Shown here: piece after piece, positions 24,150-35,144 of the stretch
Layout of the letters: each line of letters starts with the position of its first letter
Numbering within the stretch: the first letter of the stretch is position 1
Assembly (NCBI RefSeq): GCF_030253575.1
Contig: NC_080564.1
Location: 26,764,561 to 26,828,560 of the forward strand
Reading direction: 5' to 3'
Length of the DNA stretch: 64,000 bases
From: Rhododendron vialii
Lineage: Eukaryota; Streptophyta; Magnoliopsida; Ericales; Ericaceae
Notes under the pieces: generated by a model
Told to the model about the DNA's origin: nothing
Seen by the model: the letters and a program-made list of their open reading frames with translations, nothing else
Databases searched by the model: none
Program-made: the position numbers and the translations under genes

Positions 24150-24297
24150 ATATTTTGTGTTTAAAAGAGCTAACCACGTTACTCCATTGTTCAGGCTTCC
24201 AAATCTCTACATAGAAATTCATTATGTTAATAAGTTAACTCCATCGCTTAGGCTTCCAAATCTATAAAAAGAAGGGATTCATTACCTTATAATAAAT

Positions 24298-24641
24298 TGT
24301 TGAGATGTGAAGACAATTTTAGAGTTGCAGAAAAAAATGACCCGGAAGGTTTTGGGTCCCGCCCAACGCAGGTTTTAGCTTTTTTTAGGGTTTTCTAGTA
24401 TTAGCTTGTTTGCGTATATAAAAGCAAAGCTAGGGCTGCCTCTTTTTGTAACTCTGACATATTTTCATCATAGTGAAACACCCCAGCACCCCGTGGACGT
24501 ACGATTAAGCAATCAGCTTAAGTCGGAACCACGTAATCTCTGTGTCTTGTTCTTTTCTCTGTTTTATATTGTTTTCTATTCTTGATTTGTTCTTCGATTG
24601 TGTGTGTTTGCTTGTGGGTTTGGACGTTCGAATCCCTAACA
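24298..24641 (+). repeat. 5' LTR of the copy C Copia element
   Basis: 344 bp; opens TGTTGAGATGTGAAG and ends CCTAACA. A TATATAAAAG box near 24414 followed by GCAAAGCTAGGGCTGCC marks a probable element promoter. A few substitutions separate it from the 3' LTR. Confidence 0.9.
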
Positions 24642-24684
24642 ATTGGTATCAGAGCTCCGGGTTAGGAGGTCAAGGGTTTACACA

Positions 24685-27600
24685 ATGGCTGAAGAAAAAT
24701 ACAAGATCGAGAAGTTCAATGGTACAAACTATGCTTTCTGGAAGATGCAGATGGAGGATATTTTGTATCAGAAGGATCTATATCTTCTGATCAGTGGCAC
24801 GAAACCAGAAAGCATAAAGCAAACAGATTGGGATATTTTGGATCGCAAAACTTTGGGGACTGTGCGAATGAGCCTCGCGCCGTCGGTTGCGTTGAATATT
24901 GCTAAAGAAAAGACTACAGCAGATTTGTTCAAAGCCCTAAAAAATATATACAAAAAACCTTCTGCGGTGAACAAGGTATATCTTATGAAAAAGTTGTTTA
25001 ACCTAAAGATGTCTGAAAACTCTATTGTTGCTGAACATCTGAATGAATTTAATACGGTCACGAATCAGTTAGAATCCGTAGGTATTAATTTTGATGATGA
25101 GATTAGAGCTCTTATTCTACTATCGAGTTTGCCAGAAAGTTGGAATAGACTTGTCGTGGCAGTGAGTAATTCCTCCGGGTCTGCAACAATAAAATTGGAG
25201 GATGTTACTGGATTGATATTAGGAGGAGAGCATCGGGTGAGGATGTTGCTTCGAGTTCAGCACTTAGTACAGAGGACAGAGGCAGGTCTGCAAATAGGGG
25301 AGGCAACAAGGGCAAAGGAAGAGGGAGTTCCAAGAACAGGGGCAGGAGTAAATCTCGTAGTAGAGAAGTGAAACCTGAAGGTTGTTGGAACTGTGGTCAG
25401 ATGGGGCATTGGAAGCGAGACTGTAAGGCACCACTAAAAAAGCAATAGAACAGGAATAATCAAGGGGGTAAGAACACCGTCAACGTTTCCGAGGAATCGG
25501 ATAATGAAGCCTTGATTTGTTCACTGGATTCTCACGATGAGTCTTGGATTGTAGACTTGGGAGCCTCATTTCATGCTACTTCAAGCATGAATGTGCTACA
25601 AAATTATGTGCAGGGAAACTTTGGAAAAGTTTATCTGGGTGATGATGAAGCTTGCAACATAATTGGGAAAGGGGATGTGTATATGACTCATACAGACGGG
25701 ACAGTACTAAAATTGAAGGATGTTAGACATGTGCCCAGTTTAACAAGGAATCTTATTTCGGTGGGTCAGTTGTTAGAGGGTGGAGTGGTCACATCGTTTA
25801 CATCAGACGCTTAGAAGATGAGCAAAGGAGCACTAGTTGTGGCTCATGGTAAAAAGGAAGGAACCCTATATGCATCTTCGGGTACTTACTATAGCATCGC
25901 AGTGGCAGCATCAGTGGTTGATTGTACTACGTGGCTTCGTAGGCTGGGTCACATGAGCGAAAAGGGCAAAGGTGGCAAAGACTCTAAAATTAGAGAAGTT
26001 TGAGCTGGTTCATACAGACGTGTGGGGACCATCTCAGGTGTCTTCTCTTGGTGGCTCACGTTATTTTGTTACTTTCATTGATGACGCTACTAGAAAATTA
26101 TGAGTTTATTTTCTCAAGCATAAATCTTATGTGTTTAGTGTTTTCAAGAATTGGAAAGCATTAGTTGAGAATGAAACAGGAAAGAAATTGAAATGTCTGA
26201 AATCTGATAATGGCGGCGAGTATTGTGATGGTGAGTTTGAGGCTTACTGTGCTGCAAATGGGATTCGAAAGTTAAAAATGATCCCAAAGAAGCCAAGGCA
26301 GAATGGAGTTGCTGAGCGCATGAATAGGACGATCCTAGAGCGCGCAAGGAGCATGAGGCTACATGTTGGATTACCTAAGCAATTCTGGGCTGACGCAGTA
26401 AATACAGCGGCGTATTTAATCAACAAGGGACCTTCAGTTCCTTCGAACAATGGATTGCCGAAGGAGACTTGGTCAGGTAAAGAGGTAAATTTATCCCATT
26501 TACGTGTATTTGGTTGCATGGCCTATATGCATATTGAATCGAGTGATAAGGGTAAACTTGATACTAAGTCTCGAAAGTGCGTGTTCATAGGCTATGGTAC
26601 TAATAGCTATGGGTATAGGCTATATGATTTTGAAAATCGAAAAACACGCAGGAGTATGGATGTGGTATTTAATGAGTTTGTTTTGTATAGAAATAGACAG
26701 AATCAACCCGATGAGGCTAATGAAAATTCAGACTTTGTAGAGTTTAAGGGGATCCCTGATAGTATTGTCTCACAGCCTTAAGATATTAATATACAACCTA
26801 CTCCACAGGCAGATCCACAGACTCCTCCACTCAGGAGGTCTATACGTACCGTTAAACCACCAATGCGTTATTCTCTTGCTTTACACTATTTGTTGTTAAC
26901 TGATAGTGGTGAACCAGAATGTTTCAAGGAAGCATTGCAGGTGGAGACCAGGGGAGAGTGGGAGCGAGCAATGGATGATGAGATGGATTCTCTCTCATCA
27001 AACCAGACTTGGGACTTGGTTCAGTTGCCCAAAGGGAAAAGAGCTTTGCACAACAAATGGGTATACAGGCTTAAGGAAGAATCTGATGGGAGCAAACGGT
27101 ACAAGGCGAGGTTGGTAGTAAAGGGTTTTGAGCAGAAACCAGGTATTGACTACACCGAAATCTTTTCTCCTGTGGTAAAGATTTGTACTATCAGATGTGT
27201 CCTTAATATTGTGGCTGTTGAGAACTTGCACTTAGAGTAGTTAGATGTTAAAACTGCTTTCCTCCATGGGGATTTGGAGGAGGATATTTATATGTATCAG
27301 CCAGAGGGTTATGTTGTCAAAGGGAAAGAAGATCAGGTATGTAAGCTTTGAAGGAGTCTGTATGGGTTGAAACAGGCGCCTAGGCAGTGGTATAAAAGGT
27401 TTGATACCTTTATGACAAATACGGGGTTCAGTAGATGTCATGGGGATCATTGTTGTTATTTTAAGAAGCTTGGTAAATCGTATCTCATACTTTTGTTGTA
27501 CGTAGATGATATGCTTGTTGCAGGTTCAAGCATGGATGAGATTGCTAATCTCAAGGCACAGTTGTCCAGGGAGTTTACAATGAAGGATTTGGGTTCTGCG

Positions 27601-28461
27601 AAGAAAATCCTTGGGATGCGAATTAGTAGGGACAGGGTGAACCGAAAGTTGAAGTTGTCACAGGAGGAATATGTTGAAAAGGTACTCAAAAGGTTCAACA
27701 TGGAAGATGCTAAGCCTGTTAGCACACCGTTGGCAAGTCACTTTAAGCTTTCGAGGAGAAAAGGGGCAGTAACTGATGAAGAAAAGAACTACATAGTCAA
27801 AGTTCCATGTGCCTCGGCGGTAGGCAGCTTGATGTATGCTATGGTTAGCACGAGGCCAGACATTGCTCAAGCAGTGGGAGTTGTCAGCAGGTTTATGGCA
27901 AATCCAGGCAAGGAGCAATGGGAGGCAGTCAAGTGGATTTTGCAGTATCTGAGAGGTACTTCTGATTTGGCTTTGTGTTTTGGGGGTTCTGATATTTGTT
28001 TGCAAGGATATGTGGATTCGGATTTAGCAGGGGACATTGACAGCAGGAAGAGCACTACTGGGTATGTTTTTACACTGGGGAATGCAGCGGTTGATTGGGT
28101 CTTGCGGCTACAGAAAATAGTGACTATTTCCACAAAAGAGGCGGAGTATGTTGCAGGTACAGAGGCGTGCAAGGAAATGGTATGGCTAATGAGTTTCATG
28201 AAAGAGTTGGGTAAGGAACAGGACAATTGCAAATTGTTCAGCAATTGTCAGAGTGCAATACAACTGGCAAAGAACGCAGCTTTTCATTTGAGGACTAAGC
28301 ATATTGACATAAAGTATTACTTAATTCGCTCTTTGTTGGAGGATGGACAATTCACTTTGGAAAAGATTCACACAAGAGATAATCCGGCAGACATATTTAC
28401 GAAGGTGGTTACTGTGGAGAAGCTGAAGTCTTGTTCAGCTTCTATGGGTCTCCAAGCTTGA
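24685..28461 (+). pseudogene. Copia gag-pol remnant in the copy C intron
   Basis: Gag starts at 24685 (MAEEKYKIEKFNGTNY) and reads to about 25200 before a frameshift. The zinc knuckle CWNCGQMGHWKRDC is intact near 25382. A stop follows near 25446. The protease motif near 25555 reads DLGAS where DSGAS or DTGAS is usual. Stops or frame changes occur at 25812, near 26003 and 26101, 26779, 27238 and 27349. Integrase (26131-26781) keeps PRQNGVAERMNRTI. The last segment (27367-28461) holds YVDDMLVAG, TRPDIAQAVGVVSRF and the RNase H block GYVDSDLAGDIDSRKST. The number of independent lesions means the polyprotein is dead. Confidence 0.9.
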
Positions 28462-28561
28462 GTGGGTGGGTCTCCAGGCTTGAGTGGGAGGCTGGGTGCC
28501 GGTGGTGTTAATGATAGTTGATGATTGGCTGGATGTCTGATCATGTCTTCAAGTGGGAGAT

Positions 28562-28903
28562 TGTTTAGATGTGAAGATAATTTTAGAGTTGCAACAAAAA
28601 ATGACCCGGAAGATTTTGGGTCCCGCCCAACGCAGGTTTTAGCATTTTTTAGGATTTTCTAGTATTAGCTTGCTTGCGTATATAAAAACAAAGCTAGGGC
28701 TGCCTCTTTTTGTAACTCTAACATATTTTCATCATAGTGAAACACTCCAGCACCTCGTGGACGTACAATTAAGCATCAGCTTAAGTCGGAACCACGTAAT
28801 CTCTGTGTCTTGTTCTTTTCTTGTTTTATATTGTTTTCTGTTCGTGATTTGTTCTTCGATTGTGTGCGTTTGCTTGTGGGTTTAGACGTTCGAATCCCCA
28901 ACA
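28562..28903 (+). repeat. 3' LTR of the copy C Copia element
   Basis: 342 bp direct repeat of the 5' LTR, ending CCCCAACA. Only 33 bp separate its last base from exon 2 of copy C. Confidence 0.9.
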
Positions 28904-28936
28904 TAAATTGCTGATTTGTTTGTGTGCCTTATGCAG

Positions 28937-29770
28937 ATTGTGAAGTTATTAGTTAAAGAACCCTTTGCGAACATAAGTGCAAAGAATTTAGACAAACATA
29001 CTGCACTTGATATTGCTTTGCAACGTCTTGCTGATGTTGCCAGATCGGAGAGAGCTTTAGAAAATTCATCCTGTGATGAAAACTATGCTCTTGCTAAATT
29101 TTTGAATTCGCCCGAGCGACGTTTGGAAGTACTCTATAAACAAAAGTTTTTTATGGGTAGATCAGCGACAATGGAGTTGCGTAACATTGGACTGGTGGTA
29201 GCTGTGCTAATTGCAACGGCGACCTTCACAAGTGTACTTAGCCCCCCTGGAGGGGTACACGGTGGTGACTTCAACCTCCTTTCAGATGGCGGTAATTTCA
29301 GTGCCATGGTTACGTCCAACAACAACGATAACATCAGTGTTGTTGAGGGCAACTTATTCATTAGCACTGACAATCCTGCCAAACGACATCTGTTTGATGC
29401 ACAAGATTTGGAATATGGGAATGCCTTCGTCCTTTTTTACGTATTTAACACAGTTGCCTTTGTTCTCTCGGCGGCGATGATAATGTTTGTCCTCCCAGGT
29501 ATACCCATATTTTTGCTACTGCATGTGGCTCTTTTATATACGATGCTGAGCTATGGGACTTCATTTTACCTCATATCACCGTCGTTTGGTTACTGTACTA
29601 TTTATGTGATAGCATCCACTCTTTGTGCGTCGCTGGTTTATTGCTGTAGGATTACGATGTTTGCAATTGAAAATATCGCCAAGGGAAAACGTAGAGTTCC
29701 CTTCTACTGGTCAAAGCTTCAAGGGGAACGCCTTGTGATGCTGAATAATTTGTTGGGCAATATTAATTGA
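28937..29770 (+). CDS. Ankyrin-PGG (BDA1-like) protein, copy C, exon 2
   Basis: Second exon, residues 220-496, entered in phase 0 after TTATGCAG; the junction completes an ankyrin helix (SQLE then IVKLLVKE). A last ankyrin unit TALDIALQ follows. The PGG domain begins at about residue 301 (MELRNIGLVVAVLIATATF) with SPPGG behind it; this first hydrophobic helix is followed by a hydrophilic loop with candidate N-glycosylation sites (NFS, NIS), then three more hydrophobic segments (around FNTVAFVLSAAMIMFVLP, IPIFLLLHVALLYTML, and YVIASTLCASLVYCC). A short basic C-tail ends NNLLGNIN before TGA at 29768-29770. Four-helix PGG proteins sit in the plasma membrane or ER. The frame is open throughout. 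Closest relative here is the broken exon of copy B. Whether it is expressed is unknown given the transposon-filled intron. Confidence 0.85.
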   Translation: MVKLLVKEPFANISAKNLDKHTALDIALQRLADVARSERALENSSCDENYALAKFLNSPERRLEVLYKQKFFMGRSATMELRNIGLVVAVLIATATFTSVLSPPGGVHGGDFNLLSDGGNFSAMVTSNNNDNISVVEGNLFISTDNPAKRHLFDAQDLEYGNAFVLFYVFNTVAFVLSAAMIMFVLPGIPIFLLLHVALLYTMLSYGTSFYLISPSFGYCTIYVIASTLCASLVYCCRITMFAIENIAKGKRRVPFYWSKLQGERLVMLNNLLGNIN

Positions 29771-30215
29771 GTGATCGGTCCAAAACCAGATGCGCCAGTT
29801 GCCAAACACAACATTGGCAAGTGTGAGAGGTTGTCGTCGTTATTGTTGTTTGGTTTTCCTTTATTTGTTCTATGTAATCTTGCTTTTGTTCTGATGTATT
29901 AGATTGGACTACAAGAATAAACTATTTTTCTTCTCTCGCTTCTCTTCTCACTTTCAAATCTGTTGCTAACATGCGTGGTATTGTTGGTCCAAATAACAAC
30001 CCAAGAGGGGGTGAACTGAGTACGTATCTCAAATATAATGTGTTATTAGAAGTTAATTGTGAGAATAGATTAATAAATAAACAATGATCGCAACCGATTG
30101 AGCAGGCTCCAAATATATCAACACCGCAGATTGAGCAAGCTCAGACAGAGCAGAGATTAAGGGCCACAATAATTAAAGTAGATACCGAACTTCTTCAATG
30201 GTAAGGCACAATATT
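29771..30215. repeat. 3' flank of copy C, duplicated downstream of copy B
   Basis: Aligns with 14240-14740 with small gaps. It probably contains the 3' UTR; no coding potential. Confidence 0.7.
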
Positions 30216-31228
30216 ACAATGAGGATCATTACCTGTCAAGAATTCAATTCATGGTCTCAAGACTCTCAACCTTTTGACTTGATGAAGACTGGACAGTAGA
30301 CAAATTGCCCTTATTCTACCTCACCTAGAGTTAAGCCTGAGGCTTTTGGTAACAGTTTTTAGCCTTCCCTGGCACTTCCACTCTATTCTCGTGGCAATCT
30401 CTATAGCCAAAATTGATTAAAAAAGATTCGTGATTTTCTTATGTTCTTGAACTTCAAAACATGCTGTAGCACAGGTTATCGTACTTCAGAATGGTGTTCA
30501 TTTATGTTACAGAATATAGAAGGGTACCAATAACACAAGCGGCTACCCTCATAACCTGAGCCCTAGTCCTCCAAAGTTCAAAGGGTACGTTATAGGATTT
30601 CACCCTAATTGGCACACAAAAGAGAGTTCACCCCTTAGAATAATGTATGCCTCCGGGGGCTTAACACTTGATTAAAGTACCACCAACATAGAGGGGACCC
30701 CCATCAAGAATTTGCCCTTTAATTAGTAAGTAAGTTCTTCGTATAAGTTGTATGTCTTTCAATAGTTTCTCCACACCTTTGCTTTTACGTTGTTGAAATA
30801 TGTCACTGAAAAGCGTTCTTCTGTTTCTCTTCTGAGTGAAATAAACTGTGGCAAGAGAAGATGTTAAAGATCGGTTACTGTGCTCCTAGAAATGTGTTTT
30901 GCATACAATTACCGGAAAATGATCTTGAGTTTTTGGTGTTCACTTTGTAATGTACAATGTCATTGGTGGATCATGGTTTTGTTCAGCACGTCCAGCACAC
31001 TCCTGCGCGTGCGCATGGATCTCACTCAACATCACGTACGCGCCACTGGATAAACCGCGCATGTGAGCTCTCTGGAACTCCGTTTGCGAGCTCTCCTAGT
31101 CTCCTTGTTTCAATGCCTGTCATGGATGACCTCAATTTTACCCATCTCTTTGAAGCAATCTCTCTCGGTGGGCCGGGCAAATGCAACACAACTAAAATAA
31201 AAAACGACTAGTACGTTGTTCAAATATA
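30216..31228. other. Gene-free stretch, nothing assigned
   Basis: No long frame, element ends or family match seen. A short open frame at 30957-31211 has no recognised similarity and unusual composition for this region. I see nothing supportable here. Confidence 0.3.
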
Positions 31229-31520
31229 GTATAACTTTCTTGCCACATTGATCAAAAATCTCGAGCCATGTGATTATGTGAACCCTGGTCATTGAAATGG
31301 TAATCACATCGAAGGAGATCCATCTAGATGACACTGGCCAGTTAAAACCATTTGGCATCGACTAAAATAATGACTACCTGAAGACTAGCTAGGACTTGGG
31401 TCTTTGTATAATATTTTCCTTCACCTACCTGAAGACTAGCGAGGACTTGTGTCTTAATATAATATTTTCCTTCACAAAAGTGATAACTTTCCTCCCACTC
31501 GTAATTGTGCTTTAGTATCT
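31229..31520 (+). promoter_or_regulatory. Promoter-like block of the truncated copy D
   Basis: Matches 50200-50615 upstream of copy E (TTCTTGCCACATTGATCAAA, CTCGAGCCATGT, GGAGATCCA) and the leaders of copies A and B (AAGTGATAACTTTCCTCCCA). A 54 bp tandem duplication (about 31374-31427 and 31428-31481, each with TATAATATTTTCCTTCAC) doubles a TATA-like sequence. It marks the shared upstream unit of the gene family. Confidence 0.55.
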
Positions 31521-32017
31521 TAGGCTGGTACGAGTCAATAATTAAGGACCCTAATGTTTTGGATCGTATAGATGCATGTAAGCCTGTCAATGGACCGGAT
31601 TCGATCTGAAAAATTCGATCCGAATCCGATAATGTCGATCCGATAATCCGAATCCAATAATCCAAATACGGATCGGATCGGATTAAATCCGTAAACAATC
31701 CGATCCAAAATTTTATTTTTAAAAATACTGTAAATTTTTATTTTGAAAAAAAAAATTTTAAGAAGCTATATTTTTATCGGATCGGATCCGAATTTTTCGA
31801 ATTCAAGTCTTATCGAATTTGAATTTATTGGATCCGACCTACTAACAGGCCTAGATGCATGCGATACCTTTTGTTTGATACTCCTCTACACGCAGCCGCC
31901 TCAGCGCCGGACATGTTGATTTCGCTATAGAAATCTTGAGATTGAAGCCATCATTTGGTAGGAAGCTAAACCCAGATGGATTAAGCTCTTAAGCTCCTTG
32001 CACCTGGCTTTGATAAC
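31521..32017 (+). pseudogene. Ankyrin-PGG gene fragment, copy D
   Basis: A truncated piece of exon 1. It lacks the normal start and first codons, begins near GCTGGTACGAGTCAATA and carries a small insertion in that block. It is interrupted by a hAT-type MITE (31579-31853), then continues through the first two ankyrin repeats with a 10 bp tandem slip (AAGCTCTTAAGCTC near 31983) and breaks off at about 32017. No second exon is present before the Gypsy element. Non-functional. Confidence 0.75.
31579..31853. mobile_element. hAT-type MITE in copy D
   Basis: 275 bp, ends TAAGCCTGTCAATGG and complement TAGGCCTGTTAGTAGG, with an 8 bp target duplication GATGCATG (31571-31578 and 31854-31861). The interior is rich in GATCCGAAT-type direct and inverted motifs. 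Confidence 0.8.
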
Positions 32018-32068
32018 ATATTAGGTTTTGCACATATATTATTGGTTAATACATCAACCGGTAAAATT

Positions 32069-32265
32069 AAACGTTGTGTTTGGTTGAGAGTTTAGTTTAG
32101 TTTAGTTTTGGTAGTGGGATTGAAGATAGGGGTAATGATTGGAAAGAGATAGAGAGAGATGTGAAAGTAATAATTGGAATAATAAGATAATGATTGGAGA
32201 AAGAAGTAGGGTAATGATTGAAAAACAAAACTAAAACAAAACTAAAATGACAAACGAACAAAAAC
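32069..32265. mobile_element. Possible MITE
   Basis: The left side (GTGTTTGGTTGAGAGTTTAG) and the complement of the right side (GTTCGTTTGTCATTTTAG) form weak inverted repeats around GGGATTG/GGGTAATGATTG motifs. Boundaries and target duplication not determined. Confidence 0.35.
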
Positions 32266-32315
32266 AAAATAATTTCTGAGCACCCTATTACAAATTTCTA
32301 GAGCCGCTACTGGCT

Positions 32316-32388
32316 CCACGCCCATACCAATTACTGCCGATCGAAAGTCTCCCCACTGCTCAGATGGGGACTGCTCCACATGGCCTTG
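32316..32388. repeat. Left half of a tandem duplication split by the Gypsy insertion
   Basis: The sequence ACCAATTACTGCCGATCGAAAG to CATGGCCTTG recurs at about 47065-47126 on the other side of the Gypsy element, followed in each case by CCTTGCAAGGCGATGACGCG. Without the insertion this was a roughly 90 bp tandem repeat. Source unknown. Confidence 0.65.
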
Positions 32389-32532
32389 TGTTAGCACCTT
32401 GATTTCCAAGGCTTGCTAAGCTTGGCTAGTGGTGGCACCTTGCACCCTAGCCAACCGATGGAAACTAAGGCATGAGGCAGGCATGTCTTTTCAAGGTGAC
32501 CCGATGGTGTCGGTTGGTGTCGACACTAGTCC

Positions 32533-32623
32533 TGTAACACCCTTTATTTATGAGGTGTTTTCATGTCATAAATAAAAAAATAACAGAGAGAAAACCCAAA
32601 GGGGCTTCTGTCTTCTGCGTTAG

Positions 32624-32709
<86 letters not shown>

Positions 32710-35144
32710 CGGACGGAGAAGAAGAGAGGAAGAGGAGTTAGGATTTGAAGCCGTTTATCTTGAATTAAGGTTTGATCTTGTTAATTCTTGCTTCCTAGTT
32801 CTTGATTCCACACTTCTCTTGCTTCAATTCATGTCTTAGCTTGGTGTATGCATGCTGATTTGGGTGTGTTTTGAGTTGTTGAGATGGGTTTTTGGGAGAA
32901 TTTCGTGGGGGTTGTGACTGCTGTCAAAACCTAGAAAATCTGCAGAACAGGGTCTCGGTTTTTGGGGATTTCCGTCTTCTTAAACTCAGAATTGAGTCTT
33001 GGTTCCTTCTTATGAAATAAAGTAGACTTGAGGCTTGTTCTTTTGCGCCTAGAATCACAAGAAATCGTTAAGAATTCAATTTATAGTGATTTTTAGAATA
33101 CTGCTCTGCAATCTGGAAATCTGGGAAGCTTACAGAGCTGCATGTTTCATCATTTTTTTTTAGTTAAACGACTCTCCTAGTTATGGGTCCTTGTGAGTCT
33201 GAAATATTGATAAGTTGGTGACGTTTTGGCGTTGAAATTACTAAAAAGTATGCAGTATTCAATTTTTAATGAATTTTCGAACACGGACTGTTCTGCTGGA
33301 AATTGTGCTCCGCTGCACAGAATTTCTGAGTTTGAAAGTGATTTTGACTAGGTTTCTTCATTGTGAAAAATCTGAAAAAATTCAGGGATGAACGTTGGTG
33401 TGTGGTAATGGTGTGTACCAAATTTGGGATTTATTAGATGCATATTCTAAGTTTGGCGGATTTTATAAGTTGATGTGTCCTTGCTGAGTTTTGTATTTGC
33501 TGCACTGATACATTTTGAGAAAATGATCATATCTTTTAGCTCGAGTATCGGGTTAGTGCACGGGTTGTTGATTCTGAAACTAGACTCGTATGTATTTTGG
33601 AATATGTAAAGGTTGTGGTTTAGTTTGTACCAGGTTAAATCAGTTTTTGATTTGAAGTTGATAGACGTGCTGAATCTGTGATTTTGAATAGATTTTTGTG
33701 TAACTTTGGACGAGCATAACTTTGTCGTCCGGACTCCGTTTTTAACAAATTTTATATCAAAATTCATGTACCGGAGGTGTACTTTCTAATGGTGGTGGTT
33801 TCATAATCTGGTTTTAACCCTATAAGAAGTTATAGGTCGAAATACAACAGGATGGTCATGGTTTCAAATCGATTTTAAGAGTTATATCATATTTATACTC
33901 TTACGTTTGATTGGGAGCACTTCTAAGCCTTAAGATGGACATATTTGTATTTGTTGGGTATTGTCTAATACCTTATTAGGTTTATAATTTGGTATCAAAT
34001 GATTGGTAAATGGTTTAGGGGTGTTGGTGGCATTATTAACCTCATTTGACACTTGTTAGCATGATGAATGTATTATGGGGTGTACCATATATTTACTTAA
34101 ACATTCCAAGGGATTCATATGCTGATATGGTAGCTTGTGGTTAGGTAACAAGCCGGTCAAATAGGAGGTGCCGAAACCGTAAGTTTGGTGTATAACTCGG
34201 TCGATGCAAAGGTGAGTGTGTCTGATATGGTTATCTTTAATGAGATATTGCTGTAATGGTGAATGTATATCATGCTATTGTTGTTTAGCTTATGATATGT
34301 GAGAGTTTGATTCATAGATGTTGTTCTATATTGAATTGAACTTGAATGTTGGCTTAGTGCCCGATGATTGGCTTTATGCCAAAAGGCTTTTATGCCTTAA
34401 ATTATTGGCTGTGTGCCCAGTGATTGGCTTTATGCGATATGGCTTTATGCCTTAAACTATTGGCTGTGTGCCCGGTGATTGGCTTAATGCCAAAAGGCTT
34501 ATGCCTTAAATTATTGGCTGCTTATCTGGTGTTACTTTTTTATTTCTCGATAAACTGTTGACAAGTTGAGATTATCTTTTAGCTGTTGGATATTACTGTT
34601 ATGTTGTATTTGGAGGATGTGGTGATTATATCTGTTACGTACATTTGAGTATCTCAGAAATGTTGAGAATTTATATTTTGGTTGTTATTTATTCGGTTGT
34701 TGCTATATTTTGTTGAGCATTTCTATATCTCACACACTCTGGCTTTCCTTTTTGGTCTGCCAGGTAGCAGGTTGCGTAGAGTGGGTCCACTACCGGTCAA
34801 CGTGTTGAGAAGTGTTTGGGCTAGCGTCAGATGATGTGGATAAGCGAGTTGGTTGTAGGTAGTGAACCAAAAAGTTGATTTTTATAAGTAAAAAATATGT
34901 TGTTGGTGGATGTGTTGAAGTTTAGAATTTTTAAAGTATTGTAAAACTATATTGTGATTTAGTTGTGCGAGGTCATGGTTGGTTGGTCGATACGTCGACT
35001 CATTTTTATGTTAAGGTGATAAGTCTTCCGCTGGGTGTTATTCTGACAGGTTGTGAGGTGTGGTTCAGTTTTTGGTGTGGAATGTCACGTGGTCGCGTCG
35101 ACTCGGGCCCACATTGGGTGCCGTTTGCGGGGCGGGGCGTGACA
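32533..35144 (+). repeat. 5' LTR of the LARD-like element
   Basis: Unusually long LTR. It contains an expanded GA dinucleotide tract of about 80 bp near 32624-32707, and roughly 60 bp tandem units (GATTGGCTTTATGCC..TTATTGGCTG) near 34350-34530. Relative to the 3' LTR it lacks about 100 bp after GTCATA near 32570. Confidence 0.9.

Larger units (their letters stand above)
24298..28903 (+). mobile_element. Copia LTR retrotransposon (Tnt1/Tork-like) in the copy C intron
   Basis: 4,606 bp element with perfect 5 bp target duplication TAAAT (24293-24297 and 28904-28908). LTRs are 24298-24641 and 28562-28903. Primer-binding site TGGTATCAGAGC at 24644-24655; polypurine tract AAGTGGGAGA just before the 3' LTR. 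It lies in the sense orientation, so its LTR promoter and polyadenylation signals point along the gene. The empty site is visible in copies A, B and E. Gag resembles Tnt1-94-type Copia proteins. Confidence 0.95.
22126..28936 (+). other. Intron of copy C, 6.8 kb, swollen by transposons
   Basis: Donor GTATGG at 22126 and acceptor ATGCAG ending at 28936. Backbone pieces match the introns of copies A, B and E (TTTTATGTG..CTTATATTATA, GAACAGCCGGTAGTTTT, AGGCTTCCAAATC). Against that backbone are a Helitron, a foldback with a tandem duplication, and a Copia element. The putative branch site TTGCTGATT at about 28907-28915 and the T-rich tract are preserved. Confidence 0.8.

Noticed and set aside
32550-32741. 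Open frame encoding a long Arg-Glu repeat
   Set aside because: It is a translation of a GA dinucleotide tract inside an LTR and shrinks in the other LTR.
33447-33767. 106-codon minus-strand frame
   Set aside because: Inside the long LTR and repeated at 39323-39643; conservation is explained by LTR identity.
34350-34530. CRISPR-like or satellite array
   Set aside because: Units of about 60 bp are imperfect, only about three in number, without spacers, and identical in both LTRs of one element; plant context rules out CRISPR.
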